64,000 nt of DNA, taken from contig CAUYUJ010015511.1 of assembly GCA_963575745.1 (NCBI GenBank), forward strand, positions 215,642 through 279,641, given 5' to 3'. The translations under genes were made by a program, and so were the position numbers. The notes under the pieces were generated by a model that did no database searches, was not told the origin of the DNA, and was given only the letters and a program-made list of their open reading frames with translations. Numbering within the stretch: the stretch's first letter is position 1; the number at the start of each line of letters is the position of its first letter. Origin of the DNA: Prorocentrum cordatum (lineage: Eukaryota > Sar > Dinophyceae > Prorocentrales > Prorocentraceae). Below are positions 22,960 through 32,448 of the stretch, piece after piece.

Positions 22960-23600
22960 GAGAGAAGGGGATAACTTCCGAAGCCCCCCCCTTTGAAGGG
23001 AAGCCTGAGCGAAACTTGGGCTCCGGAAAAGGAAGGGAGGGGATGGGTAGCTTTGAACCCCCACCCCTTGACAGGGCAATCTTAGCTGCGAAAGGGTGGG
23101 GGGGAGCTTACGAAGCCCCCCCCCTTTGATAGGGAAGCCCAGGCTGGCCGTGGGCTCCGGAAAGGAAAGGGGGGGGGAGGGTAGCTTTGAACCCCCCCCT
23201 TGAAAGGGCAATCTCAGCTGCGAAAGGGTGGGGGGGGTAGCTTCCGAAGCCCCCCCCCCCATTTCATAGGTAAGCCCAGGCTGGCCTTGGGTTCCGGAAA
23301 GGGAAGGGAGGGGAGGGTAGCGTTGAAGTCCTCCCCCTCTTGGCACGGCAGTTTCAGCTGCGAAAAGGAAGGGGGGATAGCTTCCGAAGCTCCCCCCCTT
23401 TGAAAGGGAGGCCCAGGCTGACCTTTGGCTCCGAAAAGGAGGAGGGGGGTTTTGATCTCAAGCCCTCCCCCCCTCTTTTAGCTAGGGCCCCATTGGCTCC
23501 GAAATGTACCCCAAAGGGGGGGAGGGGAGCTCCAGCTTCAAGCTACCCCCCCTCTCTCCTGGGAATGGGCGGGGGGCTTCCGAAGCTCCCCCCCCTCCGA
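22960..23600 (+). repeat. G/C-run tandem block with GGTAGCTTCCGAAG phrases
   Basis: About six to seven units of roughly 90-130 bp combining AGCTTCCGAAGC, C7-C10 runs, TTTGAAAGGGAAGCCCAGG-like, GGCTCCGGAAAGG and CAATCTCAGCTGCGAAAGG. It is the opposite-orientation partner of 19025-19435. Confidence 0.85.
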
Positions 23601-24355
23601 TGTGCAAGGCCTACTGAAGACACTCTTTGGCCCCAGGGCTATCAACAAATATATGGGAGAACAAGCGGCCCCAGGAAGAGGGTAGAGAGCTCCAGGGGCA
23701 ACGTATCGCGGCAAAAAACACAACATCGGAAGTCTGGGTGTCTGCTTCTTGGCCGTCAACAAAGACTGCTTGTGGGATGAACGACCAGCTGCGGTGAGTT
23801 CTGGGGGCAGGCGACCTGACGAATTGTCGGAGGTGTGGGCATTGGACAAGAGGCCCTCCGAATTCAGATCAATGCTCGGCTCTTCCCTACAATCAAGACT
23901 GCAAAAAGAATGCAATGCATGGAGCCTTGGACGTCCGCGCGGAAACAACTGCCACGGAACCCGGCCGACCCTGCGATGCGTGGCCAAGGATGGACCGAAG
24001 AGGCAGGGGCGCAAGGAGGACAGCATCGATACATCATTGAACCTATATGGACGGATTCGACTGAAAAAGATCGTGCCTTCCAGTGCCCGTCAATGCCGGA
24101 TCCTGGCCACCAGACCTTCGACGCTGTATGCTGTGGTCTCGAGACGTGGCCTTAGGACGTCTCGACCACCTCCCCGGAATGGCCTTCGTCCCAAATCGTT
24201 TCTCGATGAGCCCAGGGCCTAGAAACGCCCCCGAGCGAGACTGAAATTGAAGAACAAACGCCACGACTGAAGTGAGATGGCGGCGGCAATGAGCCCCCCG
24301 ACGGCAGAACAAGCTCTGAGGGCAGATTTTCTGGACGGCACAAATCGGAAAAGCA
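23601..24355. other. Unique intronic sequence, no gene recognised
   Basis: A plus frame 23749-24222 (157 codons) is open but shows no motif; the opposite strand is also open. Treated as intron. Confidence 0.4.
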
Positions 24356-24361
24356 AAATTG

Positions 24362-25309
24362 TGAGTGCGTGTGCGTGTGTGCGTGCTTGTGTATGAGTGT
24401 GAATGTGTGTGTGTGTGTGCGTGTGCGTGTGCGTGTGCGTGTGCGTGTGCGTGTGCGTGTGCGTGTGCACGTGCGCGTGCGCAAGCGTGTGCGTGTGCGT
24501 GTGCGTGTGCGCGTGCACGTTCGCGTGCGCATGCGCGTGCGCGTGCGCGTACGCGTGCGCGTGCGCGTGCGCGTGCGCGCGCGCGGGTGCGCGTGAGCGT
24601 TCGCGTGCGCGTGCGCGTGCGCGTGCGCGTGCGCGTGCGCGTGCGCGTGCGCCTGCGCGTGTGCGCGTGCGTGTGCGTGTGCCTGTGCGTGTGCGCGTGC
24701 TTGTGCGAGTGCGTGTGCGTGTGCGTGTGCGTGTGCGTGTGCGTGTGCGAGTGCGTGTGCGCGCGCGCGTGCGCGCGTGTGCGCGTGCGCGCGTGTGCGC
24801 GTGTGCGAGTGTGCGCCTGTGCGCGTGTGCGCGTGTGCGTGTGTGCGCTTGTGCGCGTGTGCGCGTGTGCGCGTGTGCGCGTGCGCGCGTGCGCGCGTGT
24901 GCGCCTGTGCGCGTGTGTGCGCGTGCGCGTGTGTGCGCGTGTGCGCGTGTGCGCGTGTGCGCGTGTGCGTGTGTGCGCGTGTGCGCGTGTGCGCGTGTGC
25001 GCGTGTGCGCGTGTGAGCGTGTGCGCGTGTGCGCGTGTGCGCGTGCGAGCGTGTGCGCGTGTGCGCGTGTGCCTGCTTGCGCGTGTGCGTGTGCGCGTGT
25101 GCGCGTGTGCGCGCGTGCGCGCGTGTGCGTGTATGTGTGTGTGTTGTGTGTATGTTGTGTGTTGTGTGTTGTGTGTGGTGTGTGCGTGTGTGCGTGTTGT
25201 GTGTTGTGTGTGTGCGTGCGTGCGTGCGAATGTGCGTGTGTGCGTGTGTGCGTGTGCGCGTGCGTGCGTGCGTGCTTGCGCGTGTGCGTGCGTGTGTGCG
25301 TGTGTGCGT

Positions 25310-25340
<31 letters not shown>

Positions 25341-26545
25341 GTGGTGTGCGTGTGTGTGTGTGCGTGTGTGTGTGTGCGCGCGTGCGTGCGAATGTGCGTG
25401 TGTGCGTGTGCGCGTGTGTGCGTGTGTGCCTGTGTGCGTGCGTGCGTGCGAATGTGCGTGTGTGTGTGTGTGTGCGTGTGCGTGTGCGTGTGCGTGTGTG
25501 TGCGTGTTTGCGTGTGCGCGTGTGTGCGTGTGTGCGTGTGTGCGTGTGTGCGGGTGTTCTGCATGTGTGCGTGTGTTGTGCGTGTGTTGTGTGCGTGTTT
25601 GCGTGTGTGCGTGTGTGCGGGTGTGCGTGTGTGCGTGTGTGCGTGTGTGCGTGTGTGCGCGTGTGCGCGTGTGCGCGTGTGCGCGTGTGCGCGTGCGCGC
25701 GTGTGCGCGTGTGCGCATGCGCGCGTGTGCGCGTGTGCGCGTGAGCGCGTGTGCGCGTGTGCGCGTGTGCGCGTGTGCGCGTGTGCGCGTGTGCGCGTGT
25801 GCGCGCGTGCGCGCGTGTGCGTGTGCGCGTGTGCGCGTGTGCGCTTGTGCGCTTGTGCGCGTGTGCGCGTGTGCGCGTGTGCGCGTGTGCGCGGGTGCGC
25901 GTGTGCGCGTGTGCGCGTGTGCGAGTGTGCGCGTGTGAGCGTGTGCGCGTGTGCGCGTGTGCGCGTGTGCGCATGTGCGCGTGTGCGCGTGTGCGCGCGT
26001 GCGCGTGTGCGCGCGTGTGCGCGTGTGCGCGTGCGCGCGTGCGCGCGTGCGCGCGTGCGCGCGTGCACGCGTGCGCGCGTGCCTGTGTGCTTGTGCTTGT
26101 GCGCGTGCGTGTGCGCGTGTGCGCGTGTGCGGGTGCGTGGGCGTGTGGGCGTGTGGGTGTGTGGGTGTGTGGGTGCGTGGGTGTGTGGGTGTGGGTGTGT
26201 GGGTGTGTGGGTGTGTGGGTGTGTGGGTGTGTGGGTGTGTGGGTGTGTAGGTGTGTGGGTGTGTGGGTGTGGGTGTATGGGTGTGTGGGTGTGTTGGTGT
26301 GTGTGTGTGTGTGCGTGCGCGCGTGCGTGTGCGTGCGTGCGTGCGTGTGTGCGTGTGTGGGTGTGTGGGTGTGTGGGTGTGTGGGTGTGTTGGTGTGTGG
26401 GTGTGTTGGTGTGTGGGTGTGGGTGTGGGTGTGCGTCTGCGTGTGCTTGTGTGTGTGTGTTTTTGTATGTGTGTGGCGTGTGTATAAGTCGTGTGTAAGT
26501 CGTGTGTGTGTGTGTGTCTGTGTAAGTCTTGTGTGCGTGTGAGCG
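24362..26545. repeat. 2.2-kb alternating purine-pyrimidine tract (GTGCGC/GTGT/GTGG)
   Basis: Almost unbroken alternation of G with T or C on the plus strand: GTGCGT/GCGCGT up to about 25100, GTGTGC to 25640, a regular 12-base GTGTGCGCGTGT phase to about 26090, then GGTGTGTG to 26460 and GTGTGT to 26545. Such sequence has strong Z-DNA-forming tendency. The very long frames through it (His/Thr/Arg/Ala or Val/Cys/Arg repeats up to 994 codons) exist only because the repeat avoids stops. Confidence 0.95.
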
Positions 26546-27673
26546 GGCCAGCCTTCAGCTGGCAAGCCCCGCGCACCTCGCCAGGGCTGCCTAGGTGTGA
26601 ACGCGGGTGAGGTATCTGCTCGCGTGTGCCAGACTCCGCTGCGTCGCTGCGCGCACGGCCACGGCGCCAAAAAGCTCGCCGCCAACCCGAAAAATGCCAT
26701 CCGAAACGGCCCCGCCAGGTCAAGCCTGAAGAGAAAGATGCAACATGAGTCAAGAAGTCTCGCGGAGTCGCAGGCCTGGACGACGCGCACGGTGCCCTGG
26801 GAAAAATCACGCAGCTGGCCTCGCGGCCGCCCGGGACCAGGACCCTGGGGCCACGGAGGAACAGGGCGCCTCCAGATGTCCCCCCAAGCTGATGCACAGG
26901 AGGAGCAGCAGGAGGTACGAGAGAAGCCTGGGACCGAACCAGGGATTCGGCTTAGGAGCCAGCGACGGCGGCACGAGACAAGGTGGGACCGAAAATTTGG
27001 TAGCAGTACCAACTTATCTCGTGCCACTGGCGCTCGGTTAGCTCATCACCCTCATAATGCAAGGTCGTGCCACTGGTAGACTTTGAGCGTCGTCTTCGTG
27101 ATAGTCTATCTCGATATGAGCCCCATCGAGGTCAGATTGGCCTCTCGAGCAAAACTCGCACTGCCCCTCCAAGGCGATCCGCAAGTCAGGCGTGCAGCCG
27201 GAAGAAGTGGAAGATGAGGCCGCAGGTTGTTGCGTGTTGTTGGTCCTGTTGGGGCCTCTGGAGGCCCCTAGAGATCTCCTGGAGAAACCTCCTGGGACCT
27301 TCAAAGAACTCGGGAAGCCTCCAAAGGCCTTCCGAGTGCAGAGGAACCAAGGGACATCTAGGGACGGGAAGGTGGAACGAAACGATGATGAGCAGGACAG
27401 GAAGGACAACGAGGAGAGAGGGAGGACATGGAGAGGGGGGCGAATAGAGAAGCAGATGAAAGCCCGCCAACATTCCAGCGGCATCCAGAAAAGGCTCGGA
27501 GATGGGGCGACGTTCCGGCAAACGCCCGCGCGTGGATGGACATCGTGGCCTGCCACACGGGCCGAGCGCAAGCGGCCACGCATGCATCAGGCTCTCGCAC
27601 AGCCCGGCCGTATCACAATGCACCTGGCCGCCAAACATCATGCCTTTTCCGCGTGCCCCCCCTCCCTGCGCGC
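26546..27673. other. Intronic sequence, no gene recognised
   Basis: Frames on both strands (plus 26597-27079, minus 27038-27583) lack motifs. CGTGCCACTGG is repeated 48 bases apart near 27019 and 27067 around a weak tRNA-like phrase (see rejected items). Confidence 0.4.
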
Positions 27674-27836
27674 CTCGAAAGAACCCTCCGCGGCAATGTA
27701 AAAGTAGTCCGCGATCAAGTCACCCTCTGTGATGAGCTCCTGCCCTTTCGACACCGGCTCCTTCCAGGCAACGTCGGTCAGCTTCTTGACGCGGTTGTCG
27801 TCGAGCGTCACCATGGTGGCCAAATTATCGTTCGCC
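27674..27836 (-). CDS. Exon of cyclic nucleotide-binding protein (domain A, N-terminal part)
   Basis: Fifty-four codons reading NDNLATMVTLDDNRVKK, LTDVAWKEPVSKGQELI and TEGDLIADYFYIAAEGSFE. This is the first half of a cyclic-nucleotide-binding beta barrel: the G-x-x-(L/I)-I-x-(E/Q)-G-D pattern followed by a (F/Y)-Y-I strand and E-G is standard for PKA-R and PKG. The minus-strand acceptor CCGAG|GGCGAAC is AG|G and the exon begins mid-codon, so an upstream exon must exist beyond 27.8 kb; it was not found. The donor TTCGAG|GCGCGC is a GC type. The next residues of the domain are on the exon at 15815-15901. An apparent start inside the exon is unlikely to be the real one because coding continues upstream in frame to the acceptor. 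Confidence 0.87.
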
Positions 27837-27843
27837 CTCGGCG

Positions 27844-27856
27844 GCGGGAACCCCGC
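27844..27856 (-). repeat. Short hairpin just upstream of the exon acceptor
   Basis: Minus strand GCGGGGTTCCCGC, a perfect GC stem with a 2-3-base loop, starting 8 bases before the first exon base. It resembles the GCGGG/CCCGC hairpins of the copia element. Confidence 0.6.
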
Positions 27857-29684
27857 CTGGGATCACTGATACACACGGGCGCACACACACAAAGTATGTA
27901 TAAACGATCTCCGACTTATCCGACGCCAATGAAACATCGACACATTTCGCAAGCTCACGCGCGTCGGTCGTCCGCAGCGCCACGCCGTCCAAGAAGGCGC
28001 GCACGCGACGGAAGAGAAGGCAAGGAAAGGGCCGGCCCCCCCACGGGGCAGTGGCGGGCAGCGGTGGGCGGGGGTGGCAGCGGGCGGCGGCGGGGAGGGC
28101 GCCAGAGGCGCGGGCGAGGCAGCGGGGGCAGGCGTCAGGCGCGCCAGGCGCGCCAGCGGGAAGCAGGGGGGGCGAGCGAGACCACGCCAAAGTTAGGCGG
28201 GCGAGGGGCGGCCGTGGCCGCGCCCAGAGTGGGCGGCAGGAGGGGGGCGGCGAGGCAGTGAGGGCTGCGCCAGGGGGCGTGGGGCGGCGAGGGCGCCAGG
28301 CGGTGGCCAGCGGCACAGGGGCGGAAAGGCGAGAGCGCCAGGCGGCCTGGCGTCCGGGCAGGCCAAGAAGAGTCGGGAGGCCAGAAAAGCGGGGCGAAGG
28401 GCGGGCGCGAGCGAGCGCAGCGGGGCGGTGGCGGTGGGAAGGCGAGACGGAGCACCAGCGGGGACTGGCGGACGGGCGGAATTCCCAGCCCGTGAGCAGC
28501 GCGCCGCCGAGGGAAAGGCAGCCGGCGGCGAGGAAGCTACGAACAGGCACGAGGCTTCCAGCCAGCGTGCCCAGGGGTCGGGGGTCGCGTGGCCGCTCGC
28601 AGTGAAGAGAACCCTGTTCAACGACCGACGGCGTAACATCCCGGGCCCGCTCCCACCTGGAGCGCCCAGGTCCCGCGGAGGGGGATCGACGCGGGCATCG
28701 GGAGGGTGGGTTATGGAGCAACCGCTCGACGTAGGCGACGTCGTCGGGGAGAGGAGCCGAAGCGACGTCGCCATGGGGGCGCCAGCGCCGAGAAGGAGAG
28801 GCGCTGGGGGCGACGTCGGATGAGAGCTTGGGCCTTCTGGCAAGTTGGTGCGGAGTCGTAGTCTTCGTCGGGATCGGCGGCTCCGGAGGCAATGCCGGCC
28901 GCTGGGAGACCTCCCGCTGCGCCCAGATGCAGCGCCAGCGTCGTCGTCGTCGTCGGGAACACGGGGGATCGGGGTCGGGGTCGTGGCAGGGGATGGCCCG
29001 GCAAAGGGCATGGGGTGAGCCGAAGGGACCACCGACTAAGTAGCGATTGGCGCGCGCGTGAGCCCAGCTGCGGCCCCTGTCTGGCGAGCGGCGGAAATGT
29101 GGACAGTGCGGAGATCCGATGGCCCGCCGAGGGTGCGCCCTGGGGGCAGGGCGGGTGGCCTCGGCCTGCAGGGGCTGCGGGCCTGCGGGTTCGCGTGGGC
29201 TGGCCGGAAAGGAGCGAAGGCCTTCCAAGCGCCAGCTATGGTACGGCCCAAGATCAGCGGGGGCGACCGCGTCCGCGCCGGGGTAAGCTCCCGGGCCGGG
29301 AGGGGAGGGGAAGCCCGGGGACGGGAGCAGCGTCGGGTGCAACGAGGGGCATGGGCGTCGGCCCAGTGAGGGAGCGGTGTCAGGAGCGTCCTCGGGGTCG
29401 GCGTCGGGAGCGTCGTCTGGAACCTACAGCAAGAGCCAGGGAGCAAAACAAGAACACCAGCTGACGGCCCCTGGATGTGATGTGGCCGCTAGCGGATACG
29501 GAGGCAGAGGCGCGCCCCTGGAGGCGCCAGGAGGGAGGCCGCCAGCGGCCGGGACCCAATAGGCCAGGGCTCGACGGCCCGCAATCAAGGGGGCCGACGA
29601 GAAAACGGAGGCCTCCACACCCACAGCGCCAGAGACAGACGTTGTTGATATCCGGGTGGACATCCGCAGAGCTACTCCCACCAG
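27857..29684. other. GC-rich region without a recognised gene
   Basis: Open for long distances in several frames (minus 27825-29342 is 505 codons) because of very high GC; composition is Arg/Pro/Ala/Gly and no motif or homologue is apparent. It lies immediately upstream of exon 1 on the same strand, so it is probably intron or 5' region, but a GC-rich host exon cannot be excluded. Confidence 0.4.
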
Positions 29685-29712
29685 CCCTTTGGGCTAAGGT
29701 GGTCGAGCGTGT
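29685..29712. repeat. Leader motif of satellite subfamily B, copy 1
   Basis: CCCACCAGCCCTTTGGGC then TAAGGTGGTCGAG; nearly identical to 42957-42990. The motif is an imperfect hairpin (CCACC...GGTGG around GCCC...GGGC). Confidence 0.6.
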
Positions 29713-29939
29713 TCTTTCTTTCTGTTCAAAGAACCCTTTCCCTTCAAAGAGGTTTACCTCCCTGCCCTGCCTGGTTCTAGATGGGGGGGGCGGAGGGGCT
29801 AGAGCGTCAAGCTAGGTGCGCTCGCGTCATATCTGACGTCCTACCCCTCCCTCCCATCCCTTACCATGGCGCTGATTTTCTCTATCCGCGGACGCATGTC
29901 GTAGCGGACCTGTGGCTCCGCGCGCGCGTGCGTAGTGGG

Positions 29940-30008
29940 TGGTGGTGCGCGTACGTGCGTGCGTGCGTGTGTGCGTGGTTGTTGTTGTTGTGGTGGTTGT
30001 GGTGGTGG

Positions 30009-30039
<31 letters not shown>

Positions 30040-30660
30040 GCACGAGCTGGCACGAGCGGGACGCCTCCGGAGGGGCCCGACAAGCATTCCGTGCGAGCTG
30101 GCGCGAGCAGGAGCGGCTCCAGGGCGGCCTGACAAGCATTCTGAAGAGCGAGCGCGAGCGGGCGCGCCTCCGTAGCGGCCCGAAAGGCGCTCCGTGCGAG
30201 CCTGCGCGAGCGGGAACGGCTGTGGAGCCCGACAATCATTCCGTGCGAGCTGGCACGAGCGGGAGCGGCTCCAGAGCGGCCCCAAGCATTCCGTGCGAGC
30301 CGGCACGAGCAGGAGCGGCTCCGGAGCGGCGCGCCAAGCATGCCGTGCGACACTGCGCGAGCGGGAGCGGCTCCGAGGTGGCCCGACAAGCGTTCCGCGC
30401 AATCCGTCGCGGTGGTGGTGCTGGTGGTGGTGGTGGTGGTGGTGGTGGTGGTGGTGGTGGTGGTGGTGCGGCGCGGTGGTGGCGGGCGGATGGGCGCGCG
30501 AGAAAGAGGCCCGCGCTGGGGCGAGAACGCCATCCTGAACGACGGAGGCCAAACACCGATCCGAAAATGAGGCCCACGCTGCAGCGGGAGCACGATTCGG
30601 AACGATTCGGGAGCAGAAATGAGGCCGGCGCCTCAGCGAGAGCAGCATTTTGGAAAAAAA
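29940..30660. repeat. GGT microsatellites enclosing a ~52-bp minisatellite
   Basis: (GGT)n at 29995-30035 and 30408-30468 flank about seven units of roughly 52 bp with CATTCCGTGCGAGCTGGC and ACGAGCGGGAGCGGCTCC. After the second GGT run are about three units of roughly 60 bp with AATGAGGCCSRCGCYKCAGC and GAGCACGATTCGGAACG-like phrases, to 30660. Confidence 0.88.
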
Positions 30661-30769
30661 ACGCAAGCGAAAACCCAACTCCCGGGAATCCTGTGTAAAA
30701 AACAATACGCGGGGGGGGTCTAATACTTTCAGGCCGCCATCGGGGGAAGAGGGAGAGTAGTATTCATAT

Positions 30770-31330
30770 TGAGTAATTGTCCAAGATGGCCCAAGGTGGC
30801 TCCAAGAAGGACGCCGATGCTCCAAGATGGCTCCCAAAGCGGCTCAATATAGCCGAAGGTGTTGTAAGGTAGTTTCCAACATACCTCCAAGAGGCCCGGC
30901 GAGGGCCACAAGACGGTTCCAGGTGCCCTCGCAGCCCCCTCAGCACCTCCTAAAAAGGTCCCAACCCATTAAAATCCTTGGGGAGTCGATGGTTGTTGCC
31001 ATATCGCCTTTTCGCTTCCGATGCGCTGCTGAGGCCTCAAGATGGCCCCGAAATATCCCAAGGGAGCCACAAGAGGGGCCCACGATGCCCCCAAGAGGGC
31101 CCCAAGAGGCGATGCTGATGAACATTGGGGGAAGTGGGGGCAGGAGGCACCAATCGGGGAACCCCTCTCGTTTGATCGATAGCGTTGAAAGTGGTCGAAA
31201 GATGCCCCTCCAGGCTCCCAATAGGGCTCCAGGAGGGCCAGAAGAGGGGCCCCAGAGCGCACAAGAGCGCCCCGAGAGCGCCCCACCAGAGCCCCAAAAC
31301 GCGGTTTGTCTCCTTTCGTCCTCCTCCTAG
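30770..31330. repeat. Satellite subfamily B, copy 1
   Basis: CAAGATGGC and CCAAGAGGCCC phrases broken by two spacers shared with 43080-43740: one with TGTTGCCATATCGCC and TTCGCTT, the other starting AAGAGGCGATGCT and ending TTTGATCGAT. The shared spacers show the two loci descend from one element. Confidence 0.75.
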
Positions 31331-31397
31331 ATAACTCCTCCCAGTCGCGCCCCGAAACCGGTCGAAATTGCAGGAAACTCTAAACATTTCCTCACCA

Positions 31398-31735
31398 TGT
31401 ATTAGCAAGTGGCAACTGCTTCACAGACGGAGGGCGGTCGCTTCCAACATGTGGATCTCGCCGTAGCGCCGCGCACATTCGTCTAAACGATTGCAAGAGT
31501 TTAACGAATGGAGGACGGGCCGTTTACAACATGTCGTTTTCGCTCTAGCGCCGCGCGCATTCGTTTATAAAATATTGCAAAACCTTCGCGGATTGAGCGG
31601 TGCTCTCGCCGTAGCGCCGCGCGCATTCGTCTTTGAATTCTCAAGAGCTTCACGGATTGAAGGCGTGTCATTTTCAACATGCGGCTCTCGCAGTACCGCC
31701 GAGCACATTGGTTTGAACACTGTCAACAAATTCAA
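31398..31735. repeat. ~83-bp tandem repeat, about four units
   Basis: Each unit carries CTTCACGGATTGRAGG-like, CAACATGYGGCTCTCGC and GTAGCGCCGCGCGCATTCGT. The third unit has lost about 20 bases. No coding potential. Confidence 0.85.
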
Positions 31736-31739
31736 TCGT

Positions 31740-32369
31740 CTTCATACATCCGTAACAAAACAACTTGTTTTGAACGGTTCAGGATTGCCAGGGCGCAACA
31801 GTTACGTTCACTCGCGGTGCTGATGCCCCAGGAATGGCGTTTTGGCACGAGTCAGGATCGCCAAGACTTAGCAGTCAGGTCAGGTTAACCCGTGGCGTTG
31901 AAACCCTGGGAACACTGTTTTGGCACGCTCCACGGTTTTGACACGCCTCTGCCCCCCAACGGGGCACTTCCCTCAGTGGTAATCAACCCTTGTAGGGGCC
32001 TGTGATGAGGGAACCTAGAAGGAGGGTGTGTTCCAACATCGTTGATGAGTTTTGGATTTGCACTGGTCCTCCTCCTCCTCCTCCTCCTCCTCCTCCTCCT
32101 CCTCCTCCTCCTCCCCTCACCCCCCGTGGGCCCCAGGATGGGCCGAAGAGGCCCTCGAAGGCCACTCCTTGCTCTCAAAGATCTGTCATTTCATCTTGAT
32201 TGTCCGCTCTGTTTCACTATATGTTACTCCTTGTCTCTTTTCCCGTCAGCTCTGATTTGCAGTGTTTCTGAATGGGCTGGTGGGGGATTTTTCGCGAGCG
32301 TAAGCGGAATGGCCGCGCGCCGTCCAAAGCTACAGCTAACCAGCAGGAGCCTAAATTGTACAGGAGAGA

Positions 32370-32403
<34 letters not shown>

Positions 32404-32448
32404 AACAAAAAAAGAGAGCGAAAGAGAGAGAGAGAGAGAGAGAGAGAA
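31740..32448. other. No gene; contains CTC and GA microsatellites
   Basis: (CTC)n at 32071-32114 and (GA)n at 32364-32447 with little else. The GA run abuts the 21-bp repeat that flanks the next insertion. Confidence 0.6.

Larger units (their letters stand above)
15902..27673 (-). other. Very long repeat-filled intron (about 11.8 kb)
   Basis: Lies between the exons at 27674-27836 and 15815-15901, whose peptides are consecutive in the protein family. Donor is GC (TTCGAG|GCGCGC), acceptor AG|G. It holds the satellite at 15965-17895, the 77/89-bp satellite, the flanking G/C-run blocks and the alternating purine-pyrimidine tract, all described separately. A small undetected exon inside is possible because families differ in length at this loop. 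Confidence 0.65.

Noticed and set aside
24043-27027. Very long open frames (994, 892, 638, 511 codons) of His/Thr/Arg/Ala or Val/Cys/Arg repeats
   Set aside because: They are six-frame translations of a GTGCGC/GTGT simple repeat, which cannot contain stop codons in these frames; both strands are open at once.
27013-27070. tRNA-Met(CAU)-like phrase (TGGCGCTCGGTTAGC ... CTCATAATGCAAGGTCGTG)
   Set aside because: Resembles an A box and a CAT anticodon loop, but the D and anticodon stems do not pair and the T arm lacks TTCRA; at most a tRNA-derived relic.
27825-29342. 505-codon minus-strand frame directly upstream of exon 1
   Set aside because: Very high GC keeps several frames open; residues are Pro/Arg/Ala/Gly without motifs, and overlapping frames on the other strand look the same.
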